From assembly GCA_937901285.1 (NCBI GenBank), contig CALCHI010000487.1:1-24308 (forward strand): 24,308 bases of DNA. Reading direction: 5' to 3'. Shown here piece after piece: positions 1 through 6,976 of the stretch. This DNA comes from UBA8437 sp003445035 (GTDB lineage Bacteria; Planctomycetota; Planctomycetia; Planctomycetales; Planctomycetaceae). Under the pieces are notes generated by a model that was not told where the DNA came from, ran no database searches, and saw only the letters and a list, made by a program, of their open reading frames with translations. Each line of letters begins with the position of its first letter. Within the stretch, counting starts at the first letter, position 1. A program made the translations under genes and the position numbers.

Positions 1-602
1 TCTTCGTCGGCGGACTCTTCGTCGTCCTCGACCACCAAGCTTGTGGCCCGCTTCTCGACCTTGTCGTCGTCACCGACAAACTCGATCAACGCCTGTCGAC
101 CAGCATCACCCAACCTCAGGGTGGCGAGCTTGATGACCCGCGTGTAGCCACCAGGGCGGTCGGCAAACCGCTCAGCGAGCTCATCGAAAAGAATCTCGAC
201 GGCGAGCTTATCGCGTAGGATCGCGAACGCGCGGCGGCGGCAGGCGACCGCAGGGGCAATAGCTGCGTGCCACTGGGCGTATTCGTCCGATTCACGGAAC
301 CGCTTCCATTCGCCGTTCCCGTCGGGGTTTCCAACCTTCTCGGGAATGTCCGACTTGATCTCCTCAGCCGCCAACTCGTGCTGCCGGCCCTTCTTGGCCA
401 ACGTCACCAACTTCTCGACATAGGGCCGCAATTCCTTGGCCTTGGGCACCGTGGTCACAATACGGCCAGGCACCTTGGCGCGAGCCGGGTCGTCCTCGTG
501 TTGGTCAAGTGTCCGGATCAGGCTACATGCCATGTTACGCATCATGGCACGGCGATGAGAGGGACTACGGCCGAGCTTACGGCCTCGCATTCGATGTCGC
601 AT
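1..602 (-). CDS. rplQ: 50S ribosomal protein L17 (bL17), partial: 3' end beyond the window
   Basis: L17 is a large-subunit protein near the exit of the peptide tunnel. The ATG at 602 opens MRHRMRGRKLGRSPSHRRAM, the classic L17 start, and the frame stays open for 200 codons to the window edge without a stop. TVPKAKELR and the core AERFADRPGGYTRVIKL match the family. Bacterial L17 is usually about 120-130 residues. This one is much longer, with about 14 extra residues after SLIRTL, an insertion of roughly 45 residues after VTLAKKG (about residues 74-119), and an acidic tail (VVEDDEESADE) still open at the edge. It is the last gene of the alpha group, 71 bases after rpoA. The identity is sure. 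The final length is unknown because the stop lies outside. Confidence 0.96.
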   Translation of the reverse strand, partial: MRHRMRGRKLGRSPSHRRAMMRNMACSLIRTLDQHEDDPARAKVPGRIVTTVPKAKELRPYVEKLVTLAKKGRQHELAAEEIKSDIPEKVGNPDGNGEWKRFRESDEYAQWHAAIAPAVACRRRAFAILRDKLAVEILFDELAERFADRPGGYTRVIKLATLRLGDAGRQALIEFVGDDDKVEKRATSLVVEDDEESADE

Positions 603-673
603 CAGTTCTGTCTGCGTCAGGGGCTACGTCAAAGGGAGAATGTCAGAAGACGGGGAGATCACTGGGAGAAGTA

Positions 674-1684
674 TCAGGAGGGCGTCGAGCTGGCCACTTT
701 CATGCCCATCCTCAGGCCCAGGGTGTCGAGTCGTTCGCGAACCTCGACCAGAGTGGTATCTCCAAAGTTCCTCACCGTCAGCAGCTCGTCTTCGGAACGA
801 CCGACCAGGTCACGCACCGTGGTGATGCCCTCCGACTCCAGGCAATTGGTGGCTCGGACCGAGAGATTCAATTCGGCGAGACTCTTGTTGAGTATCTCTT
901 CGAGTTCAAGATCGACGGGACCGTAACCAATCAGTTCGGCCATGCCCTGCAGGGCATTGTCCGGAGACACCTCCGGGCCGGGTTCCCGATAAGTGATGAA
1001 CGGGTTCAGGTGCTTACGAAGGATCTTGGCCGCCTCGATGAGCGCCATCTCGGGCGTCACCACGCCGTTGGTCCAGATTTCCAGTAGCAACCGATCGTAG
1101 TTGGTTCGCTGACCGACCCGGGTCTCCTCGATCTTGTACCTCACGCGAATCACCGGCGAGAAGGTGGCGTCGAGCGGAATCACACCGATCTCCGGCTCCA
1201 ACTCACCCCGGTCGTCGGCGGGCATGTAACCCCGACCGTTTTCGACAGTCAACTCGACATGGAACGGCACGTTGTCGGTCAGTGTCGCCAGGACCAGGTC
1301 GGTGTTGATCACTTCGACCTGACCGTCGGTTTCCACATCGCCGCCAGTCACCACTCCGGCCGATTCCTTCTCGATCCGAATCGTCCTGGTGGTCGGGTTC
1401 TGATTGTCGACAATCAGCGACTTGAAGTTCAGACAGATGTCGGTGACATCCTCGACGACCCCGGGGATCGTCGTGAACTCGTGCTGAACACCACGGATCC
1501 GTGCCTCAGTGATGGCACTGCCCTCGAGACTCGAGAGCAGGATCCGTCGCAGGCTGTTGCCGATCGTTGTCCCGAACCCACGCTCGAAGGGCTCGGCGAC
1601 AAACAGGCCGTACGTGTCAGTCAATGTATCCTGGTCGGGCACCACCCGGCTGGGCAATTCCAATCCACGCCAACGAATCCGCAT
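674..1684 (-). CDS. rpoA: DNA-directed RNA polymerase subunit alpha
   Basis: Alpha dimerises to seed RNA polymerase assembly, and its C-terminal domain contacts UP elements and activators. The protein has 336 residues, the normal size. The N-terminal domain carries FERGFGTTIGNSLRRILLSS (about residues 33-52), the dimerisation helix, and HEFTTIPGVVEDVTDICLN. The C-terminal domain starts near residue 272 with LSVRATNCL; the arginine and NCL correspond to the DNA-contacting R265-NCL segment of E. coli alpha. The start is fixed by a strong Shine-Dalgarno, AGGAGAAG at 1692-1699, 7 bases before the ATG. Its neighbours are rpsK upstream (129 bases) and rplQ downstream (71 bases). The usual rpsD between rpsK and rpoA is absent. 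The opening MRIRWRGLELPS is a form I associate with planctomycetes. Confidence 0.98.
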   Translation of the reverse strand: MRIRWRGLELPSRVVPDQDTLTDTYGLFVAEPFERGFGTTIGNSLRRILLSSLEGSAITEARIRGVQHEFTTIPGVVEDVTDICLNFKSLIVDNQNPTTRTIRIEKESAGVVTGGDVETDGQVEVINTDLVLATLTDNVPFHVELTVENGRGYMPADDRGELEPEIGVIPLDATFSPVIRVRYKIEETRVGQRTNYDRLLLEIWTNGVVTPEMALIEAAKILRKHLNPFITYREPGPEVSPDNALQGMAELIGYGPVDLELEEILNKSLAELNLSVRATNCLESEGITTVRDLVGRSEDELLTVRNFGDTTLVEVRERLDTLGLRMGMKVASSTPS

Positions 1685-1813
1685 CGCGGCACTTCTCCTG
1701 TCGCTTCCTATCGCTGTCCGATTCCCGGGGCCACCATCCCGCGGCCTAAATTTCCGGGCGATCCCAATTCCGATCCCTCGCCGGCGTCACGCCAACGAGC
1801 AACCGGCTTGTCA

Positions 1814-2194
1814 TTACACGCGTCGCTTCTTTGGAGGACGGCATCCGTTGTGAGGCAACGGGGTGACGTCCTCAATCACCTTGATCGAAATTCCAGCAGT
1901 CTGCAGCCCGGTGATGGCACTTTCGCGGCCGGATCCGGGTCCCTTGACCTGGATCTCCATTTCCCGAACCCCCATCTTCGCCGCGCGCTCGGCACAGGTC
2001 TCGGCGGCCCGCTGAGCGGCAAACGGAGTGCTCTTGCGACTCCCCTTGAATCCACTCGTGCCCGCCGTCGCCCAGCACAGCACGTCGCCGTTGGGATCGG
2101 TGATTGTCACGATCGTGTTGTTGAACGTCGCCTTGATGTGAGCGATCGCTCGTGTCACGTTGCGTCGGACCTTCCGACGTTTGGCTTTTGCCAC
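1814..2194 (-). CDS. rpsK: 30S ribosomal protein S11 (uS11)
   Basis: S11 lies on the platform of the small subunit, beside the E site. The 126-residue product has the full family pattern: a basic N-terminus (MAKAKRRKVRRNVTRAIAHI), then ATFNNTIVTITDPNG, the SSGFKGSRKSTPFAAQ-like core (here TSGFKGSRKSTPFAAQ), GPGSGRESAI, and the C-terminal DVTPLPHNGCRPPKKRRV. The start is GTG at 2194, with a GAGGGG Shine-Dalgarno 6 bases upstream; no better start exists. It follows rpsM by 129 bases and precedes rpoA by 129 bases. The codon and base use match its neighbours. Nothing unusual is seen in the protein itself. Confidence 0.98.
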   Translation of the reverse strand: MAKAKRRKVRRNVTRAIAHIKATFNNTIVTITDPNGDVLCWATAGTSGFKGSRKSTPFAAQRAAETCAERAAKMGVREMEIQVKGPGSGRESAITGLQTAGISIKVIEDVTPLPHNGCRPPKKRRV

Positions 2195-2323
2195 GGTCTG
2201 CCCCTCTCTTGACTGTCTCCGACCCGGCCCGATAAGAGCCTCGCCGGTTGTCCTCTGTCTCGTCTCTCCTCAGACCAACTCTCCGGACCATCCCAGGTCC
2301 GACGGTCGAGTTGGCAACACCAC

Positions 2324-2710
2324 CTAGTGCCGCATGTCCTTCACGCCCTTCTTGCCGGCCACCGTCTTCTTGACACCCTTGCGGGTTCGCGCGTTGGTTC
2401 GGGTCCGCTGACCACGCACCGGCAAGCCACGACGATGACGCAGCCCGCGGTAACATCGGATGTCCCGCAGTCGCGAAATCTCCTGTTGAACCTTCCGCCG
2501 CAGCGGCCCTTCGATCAGCAACTCCTTGTCGAGGTGATTACTGATCCGCACCACGTCATCTTCACTCAACTCACCCGCCTTCCCCTGCGGATCCAGCCGC
2601 AATCGATGACAGATGTCCAAAGCTGTTGTACGTCCAATTCCCAACAGGTAGGTCAGCGACACGTACGTCGCTTTGTCGTTGGGAATGTCAACGCCTTGAA
2701 TTCGCGGCAT
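2324..2710 (-). CDS. rpsM: 30S ribosomal protein S13 (uS13)
   Basis: S13 sits in the small-subunit head, contacts L5 in an intersubunit bridge and touches P-site tRNA with its basic tail. From the ATG at 2710 the product is 128 residues, starting MPRIQGVDIPNDKATYVSLT and including YLLGIGRTTA (helix-two-turn-helix), LRDIRCYRGLRHRRGLPVRG, and the tail RTRTNARTRKG and GKKGVKDMRH. The frame is open to an upstream ATG at 2776, but those 22 residues are not family-like, so I take 2710. The gene follows rpmJ by 102 bases. This rpmJ-rpsM-rpsK order is typical of the alpha operon. Confidence 0.98.
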   Translation of the reverse strand: MPRIQGVDIPNDKATYVSLTYLLGIGRTTALDICHRLRLDPQGKAGELSEDDVVRISNHLDKELLIEGPLRRKVQQEISRLRDIRCYRGLRHRRGLPVRGQRTRTNARTRKGVKKTVAGKKGVKDMRH

Positions 2711-2812
2711 CGTCTCACTCTCGCCCCGGAAACTCCAGATTCGGCCGAAACCGTCAACACGGATCCGACCACGCACCCGGCACTGTCTGGGAGTACCGGA
2801 TCAACTCTACTT

Positions 2813-2929
2813 TCAACCCTGACGCTGCTTGTGGCGGGGGTTGGACGAACAGATCACGTAGACCCGTCCTTTACGGCGCACGATCTTACAGTTCTCACAG
2901 ATTCGTTTAACGCTCGACCGCACCTTCAT
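2813..2929 (-). CDS. rpmJ: 50S ribosomal protein L36 (bL36), zinc-binding form
   Basis: L36 is the smallest large-subunit protein and stabilises 23S rRNA near the GTPase-associated region. This 38-codon gene begins with ATG at 2929 and ends in TGA at 2813-2815. The translation starts MKVRSSVKRICENCKIVRRK and ends NPRHKQRQG, which is canonical. Zinc ligands C11, C14, C27 and H33 are all present, so this is the zinc-dependent form rather than the zinc-free paralogue. It is the first gene after the alpha-operon promoter, about 43 bases from the predicted transcript start, and the Shine-Dalgarno is weak. infA, often found just before rpmJ, is absent: the 155 bases between map and rpmJ are too short to hold it. 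Confidence 0.95.
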   Translation of the reverse strand: MKVRSSVKRICENCKIVRRKGRVYVICSSNPRHKQRQG

Positions 2930-2978
2930 CGACACCAGCCCCGTCGTTTTAGCCCGTCACCCAGACTAGATCCCGGCG

Positions 2979-3008
2979 ATTATAGGGGGCCCCAGCCTCG
3001 GTTCACAA
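2979..3008 (-). promoter_or_regulatory. Sigma-70-type promoter of the alpha group (rpmJ onward)
   Basis: The minus strand carries a perfect -10 box, TATAAT, at 2979-2984 and TTGTGA (4 of 6 consensus matches) at 3003-3008, separated by 18 bases. It lies in the 155-base gap between map and rpmJ, and transcription would start near 2972, giving rpmJ a short leader of about 43 bases. The spacer contains the palindrome GGGGCCCC (2986-2993), next to the -10 box, and the discriminator after the -10 is GC-rich (CGCCGG). The perfect -10 and the placement support it. No mapping data are available. Confidence 0.72.
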
Positions 3009-3084
3009 GGGTATCGAAGCGAAAACTCATTGCTCTCTTGCTCCACTTTTCGTCCCACAGACAGCGCACCCCGGCTCCGGAATA

Positions 3085-3849
3085 TCACCACCCGGTCAAC
3101 ACCTTCACACCCGCTTCTGTGACCGCCACGGTCCGTTCAAAATGCACTGCCGGTCGACCGTCGACGGTCGACAGGGTCCAGCCGTCCTCCGAGAGACCCA
3201 GACGGCCATCTCCGGAAGTGACAACCGGTTCTACGGCCAGCACCAGGCCAGGCACGACATCAAAATCAGCGGTCACCGGGCGGCTCCAGCCCGCCACGGG
3301 GTCTTCGTGCAACACCCGGCCGATCCCATGTCCGGCCGGCCCCTCGATCAGCCGCACCCCCATGCGAGCGGCCTCGGCGTGAGCTTGATCGACGACCTCC
3401 GACCAATGGATCCGCTCGGCTCGACCTCCCATGGCCTCCAGGGCCACCTCCAGCACACGCCGTCCCCCGGCCAACAATCGCTCATTTTCGGATGACAGAT
3501 CTCCGACACCGGTGCTGATCGCCGCATCGGCACACCAGCCATTCCGCCGACAACCGGTGTCGATGGTCACCAGGTCGCCGCTTGCCAACGCCCGGTCACC
3601 GGGAATGCCGTGCAGCGCCTGGTGGTTGACTGACACGCAACTGGATGCCGGAAACGGTGTCCGCCCTCCCTCGCCGAGAAAAATGGCCTCGGCCTCCGAC
3701 GCCGATATCACGTCAGCCACGGCCTCGTCGAGCCGCCCGGTGGTCACGCCCGGTGCAACCAATTCCACCGCAGCTTGCAGAGCCGCGGCCACGATCTCAC
3801 CGGCACACCCAATCCCGGCGATCTCGGCGTCACTCCTGGGACGGATCAC
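3085..3849 (-). CDS. map: Methionine aminopeptidase, type I
   Basis: This enzyme removes the initiator methionine from new proteins when the second residue is small. The 254-residue length is normal for a type I bacterial enzyme without an N-terminal extension. The dinuclear metal site is complete: D97 (in VTIDTG), D108 (in CADAA), H174 (in GHGIG), E207 (in LAVEP) and E238 (in HFERT). The substrate-binding histidines H80 (ALHGIP) and H181 (LHEDP) are also present. The start is GTG at 3849; no other start lies between it and the secY stop, 24 bases upstream. It therefore probably shares a transcript with secY. The common adk gene between secY and map is missing. The identification is firm. Confidence 0.96.
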   Translation of the reverse strand: MIRPRSDAEIAGIGCAGEIVAAALQAAVELVAPGVTTGRLDEAVADVISASEAEAIFLGEGGRTPFPASSCVSVNHQALHGIPGDRALASGDLVTIDTGCRRNGWCADAAISTGVGDLSSENERLLAGGRRVLEVALEAMGGRAERIHWSEVVDQAHAEAARMGVRLIEGPAGHGIGRVLHEDPVAGWSRPVTADFDVVPGLVLAVEPVVTSGDGRLGLSEDGWTLSTVDGRPAVHFERTVAVTEAGVKVLTGW

Positions 3850-3873
3850 AGGTGGAACCCCCCGCGAACGCCT

Positions 3874-5235
3874 CTAGGACTCGCCTTCCAGCAGTCCCGG
3901 ATAATTTCTCATCACCAGGTGACTGTCGATCTTCTGCACGAAGTCCAGCGCCACCGAAACGACGATCAACAGGCCGGTGCCCCCGTAGAAACTGGCAATC
4001 AGGAACGGGATACCCATCGCCGTGGCGATGATCGTGGGGATGATCGCCACAAGCGCCAGGAAGGCCGCGCCCACGTAGGTGATCCGTACCATAACCTGTT
4101 CGAGAAACGCGGCGGTGCGTTCACCCGGGCGGTACCCGGGCACGAAGCTGCCATAGTCCTTGAGATTGCTGGCCATATCGCGGGGATTGAAGGTGATCGC
4201 CGTCCAGAAGTAGCAGAAGAAATAGATCAGTCCAACGTAGCTGACATTGTAGACGAACCCGCGTCCGCCCGAACCGAAGGCGTCAGCCAGTGGCCCCCAG
4301 ACGGGAGAGGCGAAGTACTGGTTGAGTTGCTGGAAAAGAAACATCGGGATCATCAGCAAACTCGACGCAAAGATGATCGGCATCACGCCAGCCTGATTGA
4401 CCCGCAGCGGCAGGCTCTGCCGCTGACCACCATGAACTCTCCGCCCACGAACGTGCTTGGCACTCTGAATCGGGATCCTCCGCTGGCCCTGTGTGATCAT
4501 GATCACCCAGAAGACAACCGCGACGAAGATCAATGAGAGCAACAGCAGTTTTTCAATTCCCGAGTCCGTTCCGAGCCCAACCCCCTCCTCAAACGCTGGC
4601 TGCAGCAACTCGGCTCCGGCCTGCGGCATTCGAGCGAGGATGCCGGCCATGATCAACAGGCTGATGCCGTTGCCGATCCCGTAGGCGTCGATCTGCTCAC
4701 CAATCCACATCAGGAAGATCGTTCCGGCGGTCATGGTGATCGTTCCCACCATGTGCCAGGCGAAGGTGTCGTAGCCGTCGAGAATGAGACCGCCGCCACC
4801 GCCGAGCACACCACCCGAGAGGGCGCGGATCCAGAAGTAGCTCTGGAACAGACAGATGACAACCGTGGACCTCCGAGTCCACTCGTTGATCTTCTTCCGA
4901 CCCGACTCACCCTCTTTCTGCAGTTCCTGCAGCCTCGGCACGACACTGCCCAGGAGCTGGAAGATGATCGAGGCCGAGATGTAGGGCATGATGCCCAGGC
5001 CGAAGATCGTGCTGTTGCCGATGTTCGAAGCCGAAAACAGGGCCACGACCTGCATGATCTGGCCGATGCCCTGGTTGGTCTGCATGTTCTGCAGGCTCTC
5101 CTGCAGGACCTGCTGGTCTATGAATGGCAGTGGGATCCAGAATCCCATGCGATAGACGCCCAGCAGCGCAATCGTCAGAAAGATCTTGCGACGCAATTCG
5201 GGAATCTTGAAGACGGTCAATGCCTTGGCGATCAT
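3874..5235 (-). CDS. secY: Protein translocase channel subunit SecY
   Basis: SecY forms the inner-membrane pore through which SecA or ribosome-bound chains are exported or inserted. The protein has 453 residues, about the family norm, with ten predicted hydrophobic segments. Signature sequences are GIMPYISASIIFQLLGSVVP (residues 81-100, plug and second helix), AYGIGNGISLLIMAGI, the cytosolic loop GQRRIPIQSAKHVRGR, NQAGVMPIIFASSLL, NPRDMASNLKDYGSFVPGYR with its ribosome/SecA-facing loop, and the C-terminal GGTGLLIVVSVALDF. The start is ATG at 5235 with an AGGTG motif just upstream. It stands in its usual spc-operon place after rplO, though 150 bases away, and map follows 24 bases after its stop. 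Confidence 0.98.
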   Translation of the reverse strand: MIAKALTVFKIPELRRKIFLTIALLGVYRMGFWIPLPFIDQQVLQESLQNMQTNQGIGQIMQVVALFSASNIGNSTIFGLGIMPYISASIIFQLLGSVVPRLQELQKEGESGRKKINEWTRRSTVVICLFQSYFWIRALSGGVLGGGGGLILDGYDTFAWHMVGTITMTAGTIFLMWIGEQIDAYGIGNGISLLIMAGILARMPQAGAELLQPAFEEGVGLGTDSGIEKLLLLSLIFVAVVFWVIMITQGQRRIPIQSAKHVRGRRVHGGQRQSLPLRVNQAGVMPIIFASSLLMIPMFLFQQLNQYFASPVWGPLADAFGSGGRGFVYNVSYVGLIYFFCYFWTAITFNPRDMASNLKDYGSFVPGYRPGERTAAFLEQVMVRITYVGAAFLALVAIIPTIIATAMGIPFLIASFYGGTGLLIVVSVALDFVQKIDSHLVMRNYPGLLEGES

Positions 5236-5276
5236 CGCACCTGGCTCACCAACACCACTCGTCCAGTCCCGTGCCG

Positions 5277-5297
5277 GCCGATCACTTGATGATCGGC
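5277..5297. repeat. Perfect inverted repeat in the rplO-secY gap
   Basis: GCCGATCA and its exact complement TGATCGGC flank a 5-base loop, forming an 8-bp stem 41 bases upstream of the secY start. No T-run follows on the minus strand, so it does not look like an intrinsic terminator. It could be an mRNA hairpin affecting secY expression, an RNase processing site, or a DNA-binding site. The function is unknown. Confidence 0.6.
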
Positions 5298-5385
5298 TCG
5301 ACCCACCGCATTCTCAACTCTCACGACCGGTTCACCCGGCCTCGCTGACATCATGTCCATCCGTCTCGTCCACGCTCCGTGGGGA

Positions 5386-5844
5386 TCACTCCGCCCCGAC
5401 CAACAACTGTACCGTTCCACCAGCCGCCTCGATCTTCTCGACCGCCGATTTCGAGAACCGGTCCGCGACAACGGTCAGGGACTTGGAGATCTCTCCCTGG
5501 CCGAGGATCTTCAGCAAATCGAACCGCCCCTTGGCAAGCCCCTTGGCCCGAAGCGATTCGAGATCGACGGTATCGCCCTTCTCGAACACTTCCTCGAGTG
5601 TGGCGATGTTGATAATCGCAACGACATCGGCGAAGGCCTTGTTGTTGAAACCCCGCTTGGCCATCCGGCGGAACAGGGGCATCTGTCCCCCCTGAAAACC
5701 CCGTCGTCGTGAGGCCCCCGCACGACTGCCGTAGCCCTTGTGGCCACGCCCTGCCGTCTTGCCGTGCCCGGACCCCGGGCCCCGACCGACGCGCCTGCGG
5801 CGTTTGCGTTTACTAATACCGCGGTGGACATCATCAAGAATCAC
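5386..5844 (-). CDS. rplO: 50S ribosomal protein L15 (uL15)
   Basis: L15 is a large-subunit assembly protein that threads a long basic extension into 23S rRNA. The 152-residue product includes MILDDVHRGISKRKRRRRVG, the family signature GRGPGSGHGKTAGRGHKG (about residues 21-38), GFQGGQMPLFRRMAKRGFNN, and a C-terminal globular domain ending EAAGGTVQLLVGAE. The start is GTG at 5844 and overlaps the rpsE stop by 4 bases (GTGA), implying translational coupling. The gene normally between rpsE and rplO, rpmD (L30), is therefore truly absent here. DVHRGI near the start is a form I associate with planctomycete L15. Confidence 0.97.
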   Translation of the reverse strand: MILDDVHRGISKRKRRRRVGRGPGSGHGKTAGRGHKGYGSRAGASRRRGFQGGQMPLFRRMAKRGFNNKAFADVVAIINIATLEEVFEKGDTVDLESLRAKGLAKGRFDLLKILGQGEISKSLTVVADRFSKSAVEKIEAAGGTVQLLVGAE

Positions 5845-6476
5845 GAGAGTTCTACTCCTCGCAGCCGCGCCACCGTTTCACGGGTCCGCAGTCGCTTGAG
5901 TCCATCGAAGGTCGCCTTGACCAGGTTGATCGGATTGTTCGATCCACGACTCTTGGTGAGGATATCAGCAACACCGAGTGAATCGACGACGGCACGAACT
6001 GTCTCGCCAGCAATAATGCCGGTTCCCGGACTGGCGGGCAAGAGCAGTACCTTGGCGGCTCCGAAACGTCCAACAACCTGGTGAGGAATCGTTCGGCCCT
6101 CCAGCGGCACGTCGATCATGTTTCGGTCGGCGTTCTTGACCGCCTTCTCGACAGCCACAGGAACCTCGGTCGCCTTACCATACCCCCAGCCGACTCGACC
6201 GTTCTTGTCGCCGACAACAACAAGGGCCGAAAAGCTGAAGCGACGTCCACCCTTGACGACGCACGAACAGCGACGAATCTGGACGACCTGCTCGGGTCCC
6301 TCGTCACGACCGCCACGGCCGCCACGACCACGACCGCCACCGGGGCCGCCACCGCGACCGCGACCGCCGCCCGGACCACCACCACGACCGCCGCCCGGAC
6401 CACCACCACGACCACCGCCCGGACCTCCACCGCGACCACCGCCACCCGGTCCGCCGCCAGTTCCACCCGTTGACAC
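5841..6476 (-). CDS. rpsE: 30S ribosomal protein S5 (uS5) with a Gly/Arg-repeat N-terminal tail
   Basis: S5 lies at the mRNA entry side of the small subunit and influences decoding fidelity and helicase activity. The core, from about residue 62, is ordinary: CVVKGGRRFSFSALVVVGD, GRVGWGYGKATEVPVAVEKA, then GTGIIAGETVRAVVDSLGV, KSRGSNNPINLVKATFDGL. Before it stands a tail of about 57 residues made almost only of Gly, Arg and Pro: five units of GGGPGGGR type, then RG and RGG motifs with nine arginines (residues 15-57). The total is 211 residues, against about 165-170 in most bacteria. The start is GTG at 6476 with GGGAG 10 bases upstream, so the tail is probably translated. rplR lies 104 bases upstream, and rplO overlaps by 4 bases. 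Confidence 0.96.
   Translation of the reverse strand: MSTGGTGGGPGGGGRGGGPGGGRGGGPGGGRGGGPGGGRGRGGGPGGGRGRGGRGGRDEGPEQVVQIRRCSCVVKGGRRFSFSALVVVGDKNGRVGWGYGKATEVPVAVEKAVKNADRNMIDVPLEGRTIPHQVVGRFGAAKVLLLPASPGTGIIAGETVRAVVDSLGVADILTKSRGSNNPINLVKATFDGLKRLRTRETVARLRGVELS
6306..6458 (-). repeat. 24-bp tandem repeat coding the Gly/Arg tail of S5
   Basis: The stretch codes residues 7-57 of S5. Plus-strand positions 6361-6384 and 6385-6408 are identical 24-base units, and 6409-6432 is a third, slightly diverged copy. Each unit encodes eight residues of GGGPGGGR type. Looser copies flank them. The exact duplication points to recent slippage or unequal exchange, so copy number probably varies between related strains. 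Confidence 0.85.
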
Positions 6477-6490
6477 GATTCTCTGCTCCC

Positions 6491-6512
6491 GGCCTATCCC
6501 GGCCTATCCCGG
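6491..6512. repeat. Short tandem repeat in the rplR-rpsE gap
   Basis: The 10-base unit ggcctatccc (plus strand) occurs twice back to back at 6491-6500 and 6501-6510, with partial copies on both sides. It lies directly upstream of the rpsE Shine-Dalgarno region. A role in rpsE translation is possible but unproven. Confidence 0.7.
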
Positions 6513-6580
6513 TCGGCCTTTTCAGGCTTGTGCTTGTTCTCCGCGTCGGCTCAACCACTTTGCCGACGATGTGATTCCTC

Positions 6581-6937
6581 TCAGAAACTCAATCCCGCTT
6601 CACGCGCCGCGTCGGCCAGTGAAGCGACTCGACCGTGGTATCCGAACTTTCCTCGATCGAAGGCAACTTCCTTGATTCCCGCCTCGATCGCCCGTTCGGC
6701 CACTCGCTGCCCGACGGCTTTGGCGGCCTCGCAATTCCCACCTGGCCCATCACCTTCGGTCGTACTTGCAGCCGCCACGGTCCGACCCGATTCGTCATCG
6801 ATCACCTGGGCGTAGATGTGCTTGTTGCTACGAAAGACACTCAACCTTGCACGCCCGCTACGATCCCGTCGCACTCGGTTGTGCACACGGAAGCCCCGCC
6901 GTCGACGTCGGATCGAGATTCGTTTTTGCGCTTTCAT
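6581..6937 (-). CDS. rplR: 50S ribosomal protein L18 (uL18)
   Basis: L18 binds 5S rRNA with L5 and helps dock it into the central protuberance. The 118-residue length is normal. Visible family segments are the Arg-rich N-terminus (ISIRRRRRGFRVHNRVR), RARLSVFRSNKHIYAQVIDD, the AKAVGQRVAERAIEAGI helix, and the C-terminal FDRGKFGYHGRVASLADAAR, ending GLSF. The start is ATG at 6937. It follows rplF by 39 bases and precedes rpsE by 104 bases, in the normal spc order rplF-rplR-rpsE. Confidence 0.98.
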   Translation of the reverse strand: MKAQKRISIRRRRRGFRVHNRVRRDRSGRARLSVFRSNKHIYAQVIDDESGRTVAAASTTEGDGPGGNCEAAKAVGQRVAERAIEAGIKEVAFDRGKFGYHGRVASLADAAREAGLSF

Positions 6938-6976
6938 GACTCGTCAACCGCCTTGGTGACCGCTCTGGACGACCAC

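Noticed and set aside
116..334. Short minus-strand frame of 72 codons at the left edge
   Set aside because: It is an out-of-frame shadow of rplQ, whose correct frame is open from 602 to the edge.
2930..3084. infA between map and rpmJ
   Set aside because: The gap is 155 bases, too short for the roughly 220-base infA, and contains a promoter instead.
6306..6458. CRISPR-like array suggested by the regular repeats in rpsE
   Set aside because: The 24-base units are contiguous, with no spacers, and are in frame with S5 as Gly/Arg codons.
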